64,000 bases of DNA from Streptomyces actuosus. Its GTDB lineage: Bacteria > Actinomycetota > Actinomycetes > Streptomycetales > Streptomycetaceae. Positions 7,722 through 17,411 of the stretch are shown here, piece after piece (position 1 is the first letter of the stretch; the number at the start of each line of letters is the position of its first letter). The stretch covers positions 124,001-188,000 of the forward strand of contig NZ_JAFFZS010000010.1 of assembly GCF_016921115.1 (NCBI RefSeq), given 5' to 3'. The notes beneath the pieces were generated by a model. That model searched no databases, was not told where the DNA came from, and worked only from the letters and a program-made list of their open reading frames with translations. Made by a program: the position numbers and the translations under genes.

Positions 7722-8777
7722 GTGATCACCACATCGGGCCTGACGAAGACCTACCGGGCCCACCGTTCCCACGGCCCCGAGGTCACCGCCCTGGACGGCG
7801 TCGACCTCCATGTCCGGGAAGGCGAGGTGTTCGGCGTCATCGGCCAGTCCGGCGCCGGCAAGTCCTCCCTCATCCGCTGCATCAACCTGCTGGAACGACC
7901 CACCGCCGGCACCGTGACGGTGGACGGCCAGGACCTCACCGCCCTGGTCGGCCGCGGCCGCCGTGCCTCCCGCGCCCTGCGCGAGGCGCGCAGCCGCATC
8001 GGCATGGTGTTCCAGCACTTCAACCTGCTCTCCTCGCGGACCGTGCGGGACAACGTCGAACTTCCCCTGGAGATCCTCGGCATGTCCGGCCGGGACCGCT
8101 CCCGCAAGGCACTGGACCTGCTCGACCTCGTCGGTCTCGCCGACAAGGCCGACGCCCACCCGGCCCAGCTCTCCGGTGGCCAGAAGCAGCGCGTCGGCAT
8201 CGCCCGCGCCCTGGCCGGCGACCCCAAGGTACTGCTGTCCGACGAGGCCACCAGCGCCCTCGACCCGGAGACCACCCGCTCGATCCTCCAACTGCTGCGC
8301 GACCTGAACCGGCAGCTCGGCCTCACCGTGCTGCTCATCACCCACGAGATGGACGTCGTGAAGTCGATCTGCGACAGCGCCGCCCTGATGGAGAGGGGCC
8401 GCGTCGTGGAGTCCGGCACCGTCGGCGAACTGCTGGCCACCCCCGGCTCCGCTCTGGCCTCCGCCCTGTTCCCGGTCGGCGGCGAGGCCACCGGCACCGA
8501 CCGCACCGTCGTCGACGTCACCTTCCGCGGCGAGAGCGCCACCCAGCCGGTCGTCTCCCGCCTGGCACGCACCTACAACATCGACATCTCCATCCTCGGC
8601 GCCGCCGTCGACACCGTCGGCGGCCGCCAGATCGGCCGCATGCGCATCGAACTGCCCGGCCGCTACGAGGACAACGTCGTACCCGTCGGCTTCCTGCGCG
8701 AGCAGGGACTCCAGGTCGACGTCGTCACCGAACAGGACCGGCAGCCCGTCCCGGTGGAGGAAGGTGCACACAAGTGA
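7722..8777 (+). CDS. metN: methionine ABC transporter ATP-binding protein MetN
   Basis: The ATPase of a D/L-methionine importer. Walker A is GQSGAGKSS, the ABC signature LSGGQKQR, Walker B VLLSDEATSALDP and the H-loop LLITHEMD. The C-terminal ~80 residues form a NIL domain, the allosteric methionine-sensing domain that inhibits transport when methionine is high. I chose GTG 7722 (351 residues, VITTSGLTKTY), with GGAAA upstream; ATG 7665 and GTG 7707 are in-frame alternatives. The stop overlaps the permease start by four bases. Expression is probably set by the leader ORF and structured RNA upstream. Confidence 0.9.
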   Translation: MITTSGLTKTYRAHRSHGPEVTALDGVDLHVREGEVFGVIGQSGAGKSSLIRCINLLERPTAGTVTVDGQDLTALVGRGRRASRALREARSRIGMVFQHFNLLSSRTVRDNVELPLEILGMSGRDRSRKALDLLDLVGLADKADAHPAQLSGGQKQRVGIARALAGDPKVLLSDEATSALDPETTRSILQLLRDLNRQLGLTVLLITHEMDVVKSICDSAALMERGRVVESGTVGELLATPGSALASALFPVGGEATGTDRTVVDVTFRGESATQPVVSRLARTYNIDISILGAAVDTVGGRQIGRMRIELPGRYEDNVVPVGFLREQGLQVDVVTEQDRQPVPVEEGAHK

Positions 8778-9508
8778 GCACGACCGACTGGTCCGAGATG
8801 CAGCCGCTGCTGACCCAGGCCTGCCGGGACACGTTCTACATGGTCGGCTGGTCCGCCCTCGTCGCCGTCGCCGGCGGACTGCCGCTCGGCATCCTCCTCG
8901 TGCTCACCGACCGGGGCGGACTCCTGAGCAACACCGTCGCCAACAAGGTCGTCGGCCAGCTCGTGAACGTCGCCCGCTCGATGCCGTTCATCATCCTGAT
9001 GATCGCTCTGATGGGCTTCACCCGGTGGATCACCGGCACGACCATCGGCCGCGACGCCGCCATCGTGCCGCTCGCCATCGGAGCGATCCCGTTCTTCGCA
9101 CGCCTCGTCGAGACGGCCGTCCGCGAAGTGGACGGCGGGCTCGTGGAGGCGGTCCAGGCGATGGGCGGCAACACCTGGACCGTGGTCCGCAAGGTCCTCG
9201 TCCCGGAGTCGCTGCCGTCCCTCGTCTCCAGCACGACCACCACGATCGTCGCCCTCATCGGCTACTCCGCCATGGCCGGCACCGTCGGCGCCGGCGGCCT
9301 CGGCGACATCGCCATCCGCTACGGCTACCAGCGCTTCGAGACCCAACTGATGTGGATCACAGTGGCGATCCTCGCCGTCGTCATCTCCCTCATCCAGTTC
9401 GCCGGCGACTGCACGGCCCGCGCCCTGTACCGGCGCGGCGGCCGATCCTCTCCCGCGCCCGCGCTCAGGTTCCTCAAGGCCGCCACGGCCGGCAGCAGGA
9501 CGGCCTGA
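8774..9508 (+). CDS. metI: methionine ABC transporter permease MetI
   Basis: A 244-residue permease with about five membrane helices. The cytoplasmic EAA loop that docks the ATPase is seen as GLVEAVQAMGGNTWTVVRKVL (residues ~122-142). It starts at GTG 8774 inside the metN stop (GTGA), so the two are translationally coupled. It pairs with MetN and the downstream lipoprotein in one importer. Confidence 0.9.
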   Translation: MSTTDWSEMQPLLTQACRDTFYMVGWSALVAVAGGLPLGILLVLTDRGGLLSNTVANKVVGQLVNVARSMPFIILMIALMGFTRWITGTTIGRDAAIVPLAIGAIPFFARLVETAVREVDGGLVEAVQAMGGNTWTVVRKVLVPESLPSLVSSTTTTIVALIGYSAMAGTVGAGGLGDIAIRYGYQRFETQLMWITVAILAVVISLIQFAGDCTARALYRRGGRSSPAPALRFLKAATAGSRTA

Positions 9509-9572
9509 CGCCCCCACGGACTCCCCGTTCCACCCAAGACGGGGTCGCACCACCCAAGGAAAGGCACTTTTC

Positions 9573-10400
9573 GTGCGTAACACCGCCAAGATCACCACCG
9601 CCGTCCTCGCCGCCGGAGCCCTCGCCCTCGGGCTCACCGCCTGCGCCTCGGACAAGGACTCCGCCTCCGGCGCGACCGGTCCGCTGGTCGTCGCCGCCAG
9701 CCCGGTCCCGCACGCCGAGATCCTGAACTACGTCAAGGACCACCTCGCCGAGAAGGCCGGCCTCGACCTGGAGGTCAAGGAGTTCACCGACTACGTCACG
9801 CCGAACACGGCGACGGAGGACGGCTCGGTGGACGCCAACTACTTCCAGAACCAGCCGTACCTCGACGACTTCAACGAGAAGAAGGGCACCCACATCGTGC
9901 CCGTCGTCACGGTGCACCTGGAGCCCCTCGGCCTGTACTCGCACGAGGTGAAGAAGGCCGACGAGCTGAAGAGCGGTGCGACCGTCGCCGTCCCCAACGA
10001 CACCGTCAACGAGGCCCGCGCCCTGAAGCTGCTCGCCGCCGGCGGACTGATCACCCTCAGGGACGGCGTCGGCAACGACGCGACCCCCGCGGACATCACC
10101 GCCAACCCCAGGAACCTCACGTTCAAGGAACTGGAGGCGGCGCTCACCCCGCGCTCCCTGGACGACGTGGACGCGGCCGTCATCAACGGCAACTACGCCA
10201 TCGAGGCCGACCTGAAGCCCGCCGACGACGCCCTCGTCCTGGAGTCGCCGAAGGACAGCCCCTACGGCAACTTCCTCGCCGTGAAGAAGGGCGACGAGAA
10301 CGACCCGCGGGTCAAGAAGCTCGCCGAACTCCTCACCTCCCCCGAGGTGAAGAAGTTCATCGAGGACACGTACGCCGGCTCCGTCCTCGCCTCCTTCTGA
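9573..10400 (+). CDS. metQ: methionine-binding lipoprotein MetQ
   Basis: A 275-residue substrate-binding lipoprotein of the NlpA/MetQ family. The signal peptide ends in the lipobox LTAC with Cys24, giving lipid anchoring on the outer face of the membrane. The mature part starts with the family pattern VVAASPVPHAEIL and includes GSVDANYFQNQPYLDDFN and VPNDTVNEARALKLL. GTG 9573 has AAGGAAAGG upstream. It follows metI by 64 bases, and a strong hairpin at 10425-10461 ends the operon. Confidence 0.92.
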   Translation: MRNTAKITTAVLAAGALALGLTACASDKDSASGATGPLVVAASPVPHAEILNYVKDHLAEKAGLDLEVKEFTDYVTPNTATEDGSVDANYFQNQPYLDDFNEKKGTHIVPVVTVHLEPLGLYSHEVKKADELKSGATVAVPNDTVNEARALKLLAAGGLITLRDGVGNDATPADITANPRNLTFKELEAALTPRSLDDVDAAVINGNYAIEADLKPADDALVLESPKDSPYGNFLAVKKGDENDPRVKKLAELLTSPEVKKFIEDTYAGSVLASF

Positions 10401-10424
10401 CCCGCCCGACCGCCCGCCCCACCC

Positions 10425-10461
10425 CACGGGGTCCGCTCGGCCCGCCCGAGCGGACCCCGTG
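10425..10461 (+). terminator. terminator of the metNIQ operon
   Basis: Perfect 16-base arms (10425-10440 and 10446-10461, beginning CACGGGGTCC) with a five-base loop, 25 bases after the metQ stop. Confidence 0.8.
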
Positions 10462-10548
10462 ATGCGGTCGAGTGCTTTCATGCTGCATGCTGGGCAGTTC
10501 AGCACGATCCGAAGTGTCCGAAGGCCTTTGAAGTTCACGGAGTGGCGC

Positions 10549-11184
10549 ATGACGAGCACCTTCCCCAACATCTCCATCAGCACGGAGCGGTTGGTGTTGC
10601 GCCCCCTCGACGAGGACGACGTCCCCGCCTTGGCGGCGATGATGAACGACGAGCAGGTCGCGGCCTGGACCGACGTGCCCCAGCCGTTCACCGAGGACGG
10701 CGCCCGCACCTGGATCACCGGGTACGCGCCCGCCGAGCGGGAGGCCGGCCGCGGACTCGGCCTCGCCGTCACCGAGTTCCTCACCCAGCGCCTGGTCGGC
10801 GTCGTCCAACTCGGCCGGACCGACTGGCACGTGCGCTCCACCGAACTGTCGTACATCATCGCGCCGTGGGCCCGTGGCGAGGGCTACGCCTCCGAGGCCG
10901 CCCTCGCCACCGCGCAGTGGCTCCTGCGCGACCAGAGGTTCGAGCGGATCGAGGTGCGCACCGCCGCCGACAACGCCGCCTCCCAGCAGGTCGCCCAGAA
11001 GATCGGCTGCATCAGCGAGGGCGTGCTGCGCAACGCCTGCATAGCGCACGTGCGCGACGACGACGGCACCTGGAGCGACGTCCGCACCGACTTCATCGTG
11101 TGGAGCCTGCTGCCCGAGGACCTGGAGGGTGTCGACGCCGAACTCGCCGACACCGGTTTCACCTCCTACGGAGACTGGAACTGA
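10549..11184 (+). CDS. GNAT-family acetyltransferase (RimJ/RimL-like)
   Basis: A 211-residue GNAT protein of the RimJ/RimL type: the N-terminus ISTERLVLRPLDEDDVPAL is the usual opening, and motif A reads IIAPWARGEGYASEAA (ARGEGYA is the acetyl-CoA loop), followed by RFERIEVRTAADNAASQQVAQKIG. ATG 10549 is preceded by GGAG. Such enzymes acetylate N-termini of ribosomal proteins, antibiotics or metabolites; this one cannot be specified. Confidence 0.85.
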   Translation: MTSTFPNISISTERLVLRPLDEDDVPALAAMMNDEQVAAWTDVPQPFTEDGARTWITGYAPAEREAGRGLGLAVTEFLTQRLVGVVQLGRTDWHVRSTELSYIIAPWARGEGYASEAALATAQWLLRDQRFERIEVRTAADNAASQQVAQKIGCISEGVLRNACIAHVRDDDGTWSDVRTDFIVWSLLPEDLEGVDAELADTGFTSYGDWN

Positions 11185-11312
11185 ACCCGCGGGGCGACAC
11201 CCGTGCCGCGCCACCCGGCCACGCCGGGTAACCTCACGGGGCCCGCCCGCGGTGCGTGCCGCCCCCCGGCACGATCCGCAGACCTGCGCACACCCCCAGG
11301 AGACTGACGACG

Positions 11313-12521
11313 ATGGCCGACCGGGTCACGGTGATCGGCTGGGACGGCTCGCCGCTGACCGCGACGGCCCGTGCCGCCCTGGGCGCCACCACGCTGGTGG
11401 CCGGTGCCCCCCACCACCTGGCGCTGCCCGAGGTGCCCGCCACCGCCGAACGCATCCGCCTGGGCAGCCTCGCCCTGGCCGCCCGCCGCATCGCCGCCCA
11501 CCGCGGCACCGCGGTCGTCCTCGCCGACGGCGACCCCGGCTTCTTCGGCGTCGTACGCACCCTGCGCGCACCCGAGTTCGGGCTGGAGGTCGAGGTCGTC
11601 CCCGGCGTCTCCTCGGTCGCCGCGGCCTTCGCGCGCGCCGGCATGCCCTGGGACGACGCCCAAGTGGTCGTCGCACACCGCCGCACCCTGCGACGCGCCG
11701 TGAACGTATGCCGCGCCCACACCAAGGTCGCGGTGCTCACCGCCCCCGGCGCCGGCCCCGCCGAACTCGGCCTCCTGTTGGAGGGCGTCCACCGCACCTT
11801 CGTCATCTGCGAGGCCCTGGGCACCGAGCGCGAACAGGTCACCGTCGTCACCTCGGACAAGGCCGCCGACCACTCCTGGCGCGACCCCAACGTCGTCATC
11901 GTCGTCGGCCCGGCCGGGGCCGCCGAGGGCGACGCCTGGATCGCCGGCCGGGACCCGTCCGCCGGCCCCCGCGGCTGGGTCCTGCCCGCCCGCGCCTACG
12001 ACGGCCCTCTCGGCGAGGGCGAGACCCCGTCCCTGCGCGCCGCGCAGCTCGCCCGCCTCGGGCCGCGCGTCGGCGATCTGGTGTGGGACATCGGCTGCGG
12101 CTCCGGGGCCTTCGCCACCGAGGCGGCCCGCGCCGGGGCCGGCGTCCTCGCCGTCGACCGGGACCCGGCGGCCTGCGCCCGCACCGACGCCGCCGCCCGC
12201 CGCCACGGCGTCCAGCTCCAGATCGTCCAGGGCACCGCCCCGCACGTCCTGGAGAACCTGCCCGAACCGGACGTCGTCCGCATCGGCGGCGGGGGAGCCC
12301 CCGTGGTCTCGGCGGTCGCCGACCGGCGCCCCCAGCGCATCGTCACGCACGCCGCCACCCGCGACGAGGCCGAGCTCGTCGGCCGCGACCTGACCGAACA
12401 CGGGTACGACGTCGAGTGCTCCCTCCTGCAGTCCGTGGAACTCGACACCCGCCACTGGACGGAGACGGAGCGGAGCGTCGCCTTCCTGCTCAGCGGGGTG
12501 CTCCCGGACCGCGCCCCGTGA
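11313..12521 (+). CDS. cobL: precorrin-6Y C5,15-methyltransferase (decarboxylating), CbiE-CbiT fusion
   Basis: A 402-residue two-domain enzyme of cobalamin biosynthesis. Residues 1-~200 are a CbiE-type tetrapyrrole methylase (VTVIGWDG opening and the LADGDPGFFG loop). Residues ~225-402 are a CbiT-type SAM methyltransferase with motif I VWDIGCGSGAFATE. Together they methylate C5 and C15 of precorrin-6Y and remove the C12 acetate carboxyl. ATG 11313 follows AGGAGA. I see no cobalamin riboswitch in the 130 bases upstream. The next genes (bluB-cobT and cysG-like) are also corrin genes. Confidence 0.9.
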   Translation: MADRVTVIGWDGSPLTATARAALGATTLVAGAPHHLALPEVPATAERIRLGSLALAARRIAAHRGTAVVLADGDPGFFGVVRTLRAPEFGLEVEVVPGVSSVAAAFARAGMPWDDAQVVVAHRRTLRRAVNVCRAHTKVAVLTAPGAGPAELGLLLEGVHRTFVICEALGTEREQVTVVTSDKAADHSWRDPNVVIVVGPAGAAEGDAWIAGRDPSAGPRGWVLPARAYDGPLGEGETPSLRAAQLARLGPRVGDLVWDIGCGSGAFATEAARAGAGVLAVDRDPAACARTDAAARRHGVQLQIVQGTAPHVLENLPEPDVVRIGGGGAPVVSAVADRRPQRIVTHAATRDEAELVGRDLTEHGYDVECSLLQSVELDTRHWTETERSVAFLLSGVLPDRAP

Positions 12522-12867
12522 TCCTCTCGTCGTACTGCGCGCGGTAGGCTGGCCGATCGTCGCACCACATCCGGTCGTCCGTCACTTCGTCGGTCAATGT
12601 CCGGAAAACGCGCTTGTTTTGGGGCGGGTGTGGTACGGCAGAACCCGAGGACGCGCAACGTGGCGCAGTCCACAGCGGGCTGTCGCGGATCACGCTGTCG
12701 CGACGGCGCAACGGCCGCGACAATGCCACTCGATGGCTTTGTCGTCTTTCCCGGGCGGGTCGTTCGTGCCGCCGGGCACGCACGCTCGTTCTTCACTGCG
12801 GGCGGTCGGCGCGCCGTTCCGCGTGAGCCGGGCGTAGAGGCACCAACCGATTTGGCGAGGGGTACGC
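12522..12867 (+). other. intergenic region before bluB-cobT
   Basis: About 345 bases without a gene. It is somewhat less GC-rich around 12590-12625, and TAGGCT at 12545-12550 is a possible -10. A ribosome-binding site (GAGGGG) lies six bases before the bluB-cobT start. No riboswitch-like conserved block was recognised. Confidence 0.4.
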
Positions 12868-15800
12868 ATGACCGACACCGGCCAGGTCCCGGGCGAGGGG
12901 CTGCCGGAGAACGCAGGCACGGTGGAGCAGCCGGGCGCCGCCGCGCCCGACGCGTACCCCACCCACCTCTCCGAGACCACCGCCGAGGACGAAGAGCTGC
13001 TGCTGCCGGGATCCGGCGGAGCCTGGGGCAACGAGGTGGCGCCGCCCGCGCCCGAGCCGGTCGTCGAGACCGTGCACGAGCCCGGCCCCCACGAGCTGTC
13101 CGGCCGCGACAGCGGCTCGGTCGACCTCAGCGGTGTCCGCCTGCCGAACCCGACGCCGCCCACCGCCCCCACGGCGCCGATCCCGCCGATCACCCCCCGC
13201 CGGCCGCTGCACCTCGGCCCGCCGATCCCCGACGCCTCCGCAAGCCCGGTCCGCTCCCTCGCCGACCGCGGCCCCGCCGGCGTCCCCGCACGCCAGCCGG
13301 GACCGCCCGCCGGCCCCGAGTACCTCGACGTCGCGCCGGTGCGCCAGGCGGCGCCCCAGGGCGCCGTGCCCTGGGCCCCGGCCCCGGTCGCCGCGGAAGG
13401 GAACGCCGCCGAAACGGTCGATCCGCAGGCCGCCGTCCCCGCCGCGCACGCCGAGCCGGTCGGCGCGGCCCAGGCCGCCGTCGCCCGCCTCACCACGGAG
13501 GCGGCAGCGGCGGCAGGCCGGCCCGCAGCCCCCGCCGCACCGCCCCGGCCGTCTCCGGCCGACGCGGAGACCGGCGCGCCGGGAACCCCTGTGGCCGGCA
13601 CGCCGGCGGCTCCGGAGGACGCGACTCCGCAGCAGCAGACGGTCGGTGGCCCTGACGGCGCAGGCGCGCGACAGCCGGGCGAGAGCGCACCGGCGGCGCA
13701 CGCCGAGGTTCCCGCGCCGGTCACCGAGGCGACGCATCCGGCCGCCGAGGCCGCCGTTCCGGCCGCCGAGCCGGGCATGCCGCAGTCCCCGCAGGCCGGG
13801 GCGGGCGTGCCTCAGGAGGCCGGCCAGGAGACGCCGCCGGCGGACGGCCCGCTGCCGGACGCCGGGGACGCCCAGGCGGCCCCCGAGGCGCCCGCGACGC
13901 CCGCACCCGGCGCAGACGGGGCCGCCGCCCGGACGGCCGCGGCGGCGGACGACAGTGCCGTGGGTGTTCCGGAGACGGAGCAGCCGACCCGGTCGGCCGA
14001 GGCTCCCGCACCGGCCCCGGAGGCCGTCCCCGAGGCCGCTGTGCCGGTCCAGCCCGTCGTTCCCGAGGCGGAGGCCGTGTCCGGCACCGAGGCGGCGCCT
14101 GCCGCCGAGCCGGCGCCCGCACCCGAGGGTGCCTCCGGGGCCGGCGCCCCCGCTGCCGTCGAGCCGGACGCCGTGCTCGCCCCCGCCGTCGAGCCGGGCA
14201 CGCCCGACGCCGCCGGAGCAGCGGCGCAGGCCGAGCCCGTGGCGGAGGCCGAGCCCCGGTCCGAGGGCGCCGCCGTGCCGGACGCCGTGGCCGTTCCCGA
14301 GGCCGGTCAGGCTCCCGAGGCAGCCCCGGCCACCGCGGCCGAGCCGGGCGACGCTTCCGTGGCGCCCTCCGAGCAGGCCACGGGGCCCGCCCCGGCGCAG
14401 CCCGCCGATCCCGTCGAGCCCGCAGCGTCGGACGAGCCGGTCGCGCCGGAGGACGGGTCCGTCCCCTCGACGACCACGCCGGCCGTGGCCCGGGGGGAGG
14501 TGCCCGCGCCCGAGGCACCGGCCGCCGAAGCGCCCGCGGCCGAGCCGCCCGCGCCCGAAGCGGCGGCAGCCGACGCGGCGCCCGAAGCGGTGGCGCCCGA
14601 CGCCACGGCACCGGTGACCGTCGCCCCGCAGGAGTCCCCGGCCGGGGACCCGCCGCCGCAGGCACCCACGGCCCCCGAGGCGGACCCCGGCGCGGGTGAG
14701 CCCGCGGCGCAGCAGTTCCCGCCGATGCCCGTGCCGGGCCCGGATGCCGCTGCCGAAGCGGCGACGGCCGAGCCGGACCGGCCGACCGCGGTCCCCGTTC
14801 CCGAAGCGCTGCCGGTCCAGGCACCCGACGCCACCCCGGCCCCCGCACCCGACGCCGCCCAGCAGGCACCGGAGTCGGCCTCCGCCGACCGGGTGACCGA
14901 GCAGGCTCCGGCTCAGGCCCCCGTCTCCGCCGCGGTCGAGCCGCCCGCGGGCGTCCCCTCGCCGCAACTCGCGGAATCCGCACAGCCCCAGGACACAGAG
15001 CCCATGCACGACGCACAGCCCGGACCCGACCCGCACCTCCCGCAGGAGATCCCGACGGGGCCCGCGGCGGTGCAGCCCGGCGCCGCGGTGGCCTCCGCCG
15101 ACGACCTGGCGGCGCGGATCGTGGAGGCCGCCCGGTCCGCGCAGTCCGCGGCCGGACAGCCCGCCGGCGGCGCGGTGCCGCCGGAGGGACACGACATGCC
15201 GGCCCGGAGCGGGCCGGAGCAGTCGATCGGTCAGTTCGTGCCGGTCGAGGGCAGCGTGCCGACCGCCCCGCACCTCGCCCCCACCCCGCCGCACCCCCTG
15301 GTCCTCCCGGCGGAGGGCCCGCAGGCGCCCGAGCCCGCCGCCGTCCCCGCGCCCCGCGAGGCCGACGCGGCCGGGCCCGGCCACGAGACGGACCCGGGCA
15401 CCGACGTCGTGCAGCAGGCCGAGGACCTGCCGACCACGGCCGCCGACCAGGAGGACCGCGCCGACCGGGCAGCAGCCGACCGGCCCGCCGCCGCGGACGG
15501 CGCACCGGAATCCACTGGTCCGGCCGCTCCCGGATACGACGAGGCCGAGCGCGAGGCCGTCCTGAAGGTGATGCGCGAGCGCCGCGACATCCGCAACGGC
15601 TTCCGCGACGACCCGATCCCGCACGAGGTGCTCCTCCGCGTCCTGGAGGCAGCCCACCATGCCCCCTCGGTCGGCCACTCCCAGCCGTGGGACTTCGTCG
15701 TCATCCGGTCCGCCGAGACCCGTCGGGCCATGCACGAACTGGCGATGCGCCAGCGCGAGGCGTACGCCAAGTCGCTGCCGAAGGGCCGGGCGAAGCAGTT

Positions 15801-17250
15801 CAAGGAACTGAAGATCGAGGCGATCCTCGACACCCCGGTCAACATCGTCGTCACCGCCGACCCGACCCGCGGCGGCCGGCACACCCTCGGCCGCCACACG
15901 CAGCCGCAGATGGCCCCCTACTCGGCGGCCCTCGCGGTGGAGAACCTGTGGCTCGCCGCGCGGGCCGAAGGCCTGGGTGTCGGCTGGGTGAGCTTCTTCG
16001 ACGAGCGCGAGATGGTCCGCGCCCTCGGTCTGCCCGAGCACCTGGAGGTCATCGCCTACCTGTGCGTCGGGTACGTCGACGAGTTCCCGGACGAGCCCGA
16101 GCTGATGCAGGCGGGATGGTCCAAGCGCCGCCCGCTGTCCTGGGTCGTGCACGAGGAGACGTACGGCCGCCGCGCCCTGCCCGGAGAGGAGCCCCACGAC
16201 CTGCTTGCCGAGACCGTCGCGCAGATCCGCCCGCTGGACGCCAAGGCGCTCGGCGAGGCATGGGAGCGCCAGAAGCGCATGACCAAGCCGGCCGGGGCGC
16301 TCGGCATGCTGGAGATCATCTCCGCCCAGCTGTCCGGGCTGTCCCGCCAGTGCCCGCCGCCGATCCCGGAGCCCGCGGCCGTCGCGATCTTCGCGGGCGA
16401 CCACGGCGTGCACGCCCAGGGCGTCACCCCCTGGCCGCAGGAGGTCACCGCCCAGATGGTGGCCAACTTCCTCGGCGGCGGAGCCGTCTGCAACGCCTTC
16501 GCCGGCCAGGTCGGCGCCGAGGTGTGCGTCGTCGACGTCGGCGTCGCCGCCGACCTTCCCGCCACCCCGGGCCTGCTGCCCCGCAAGATCCGCGGCGGCA
16601 CCTCCGACATGACCACCGGCCCCGCGATGACCCGCGAGGAGGCCAAGAAGGCCGTCGAGGTGGGCATCGAGACCGCCCGCGACCTGGTGGCGGCCGGAAA
16701 CAAGGCGCTGCTCACCGGCGAGATGGGGATCGCGAACACCACCGCGTCCGCGGCGCTGATCTCCGTCTTCACCGGTGCCGACCCGGCGGAGGTCACCGGC
16801 CGCGGCACGGGCATCAACGACGAGACGCTGGCCCGCAAGACCGAGGTCGTCCGCCGGGCCCTGGACCTGCACAAGCCGGACCCGGCCGACCCCCTCGGCA
16901 CCCTGGCCGCGCTCGGCGGCTTCGAGCACGCCGCCATGGTCGGCCTGCTGCTCGGCGGCGCGTCCCTGCGCACCCCCGTCATCCTGGACGGCGTCAGCGC
17001 CGGCGCCGCCGCCCTGGTCGCCCGCGCGATCGCCCCGGAGGTGCTGGCGGCCTGCATCGCCGGCCACCGCAGTGCCGAGCCCGGCCACGTCGCGGCGCTG
17101 AACAAGCTCGGCCTGCGCCCCCTGGTCGACCTCGACCTCCGCCTCGGGGAGGGCACGGGCGCACTGCTGGCCCTCCCGTTGGTACAGAGCACGGCCCGGG
17201 CGATGCACGAGGTGGCGACGTTCGATTCGGCAGGTGTCACCGAGAAGTAG
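12868..17250 (+). CDS. cobT: giant fusion: low-complexity N-terminus + BluB + CobT
   Basis: A 1460-residue protein in three parts. Residues 1-~890 are almost entirely Ala, Pro, Glu, Val and Asp, with no recognisable fold. Residues ~890-1100 are a BluB-type flavin enzyme, beginning VLKVMRERRDIRNGFRDDPI and including HHAPSVGHSQPWDF; BluB cannibalises FMNH2 to make 5,6-dimethylbenzimidazole. Residues ~1105-1460 are CobT, which activates that base with nicotinate mononucleotide to alpha-ribazole phosphate; FAGDHGVHAQGV and the catalytic-Glu loop RLGEGTGA (Glu1428) are present. ATG 12868 has GAGGGG upstream. Making the lower ligand and activating it in one polypeptide would channel it. The role of the N-terminus is unknown. 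Confidence 0.9.
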   Translation: MTDTGQVPGEGLPENAGTVEQPGAAAPDAYPTHLSETTAEDEELLLPGSGGAWGNEVAPPAPEPVVETVHEPGPHELSGRDSGSVDLSGVRLPNPTPPTAPTAPIPPITPRRPLHLGPPIPDASASPVRSLADRGPAGVPARQPGPPAGPEYLDVAPVRQAAPQGAVPWAPAPVAAEGNAAETVDPQAAVPAAHAEPVGAAQAAVARLTTEAAAAAGRPAAPAAPPRPSPADAETGAPGTPVAGTPAAPEDATPQQQTVGGPDGAGARQPGESAPAAHAEVPAPVTEATHPAAEAAVPAAEPGMPQSPQAGAGVPQEAGQETPPADGPLPDAGDAQAAPEAPATPAPGADGAAARTAAAADDSAVGVPETEQPTRSAEAPAPAPEAVPEAAVPVQPVVPEAEAVSGTEAAPAAEPAPAPEGASGAGAPAAVEPDAVLAPAVEPGTPDAAGAAAQAEPVAEAEPRSEGAAVPDAVAVPEAGQAPEAAPATAAEPGDASVAPSEQATGPAPAQPADPVEPAASDEPVAPEDGSVPSTTTPAVARGEVPAPEAPAAEAPAAEPPAPEAAAADAAPEAVAPDATAPVTVAPQESPAGDPPPQAPTAPEADPGAGEPAAQQFPPMPVPGPDAAAEAATAEPDRPTAVPVPEALPVQAPDATPAPAPDAAQQAPESASADRVTEQAPAQAPVSAAVEPPAGVPSPQLAESAQPQDTEPMHDAQPGPDPHLPQEIPTGPAAVQPGAAVASADDLAARIVEAARSAQSAAGQPAGGAVPPEGHDMPARSGPEQSIGQFVPVEGSVPTAPHLAPTPPHPLVLPAEGPQAPEPAAVPAPREADAAGPGHETDPGTDVVQQAEDLPTTAADQEDRADRAAADRPAAADGAPESTGPAAPGYDEAEREAVLKVMRERRDIRNGFRDDPIPHEVLLRVLEAAHHAPSVGHSQPWDFVVIRSAETRRAMHELAMRQREAYAKSLPKGRAKQFKELKIEAILDTPVNIVVTADPTRGGRHTLGRHTQPQMAPYSAALAVENLWLAARAEGLGVGWVSFFDEREMVRALGLPEHLEVIAYLCVGYVDEFPDEPELMQAGWSKRRPLSWVVHEETYGRRALPGEEPHDLLAETVAQIRPLDAKALGEAWERQKRMTKPAGALGMLEIISAQLSGLSRQCPPPIPEPAAVAIFAGDHGVHAQGVTPWPQEVTAQMVANFLGGGAVCNAFAGQVGAEVCVVDVGVAADLPATPGLLPRKIRGGTSDMTTGPAMTREEAKKAVEVGIETARDLVAAGNKALLTGEMGIANTTASAALISVFTGADPAEVTGRGTGINDETLARKTEVVRRALDLHKPDPADPLGTLAALGGFEHAAMVGLLLGGASLRTPVILDGVSAGAAALVARAIAPEVLAACIAGHRSAEPGHVAALNKLGLRPLVDLDLRLGEGTGALLALPLVQSTARAMHEVATFDSAGVTEK

Positions 17251-17285
17251 CGGGCGTCACCGAGAAGCAGAGGCGACAGCGGGGC

Positions 17286-17309
17286 GGTCCGGTGCCCAGC
17301 AGCCGGACC
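17286..17309 (+). terminator. hairpin after bluB-cobT
   Basis: Seven-base arms GGTCCGG / CCGGACC around a ten-base loop, 35 bases past the stop. Moderate strength. Confidence 0.45.
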
Positions 17310-17336
17310 ACCCGTGCCCCCGGCCCCGCTCACCGC

Positions 17337-17342
17337 TAAAAT
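17337..17342 (+). promoter_or_regulatory. -10 box of the cysG-like gene
   Basis: TAAAAT is an AT-rich exception in a very GC-rich stretch 70 bases before the ATG, close to the sigma-70 -10 consensus. No good -35 is visible. Confidence 0.4.
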
Positions 17343-17411
17343 CCGCACGTCAGGGCCGCTCCGGAGCTGCAGCGCGCCCCCACCGCATCGCTGTACGAGG
17401 AGCCGCACCTC

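Noticed and set aside
11185-11312. Possible cobalamin riboswitch before cobL
   Set aside because: Only ~130 bases, with no B12-box and no long-range pairing visible.
12793-17208. A 1471-codon open frame on the minus strand
   Set aside because: It mirrors bluB-cobT and exists only because high third-position G/C suppresses stops on the opposite strand. The translation is Gly/Arg-rich and resembles no protein.
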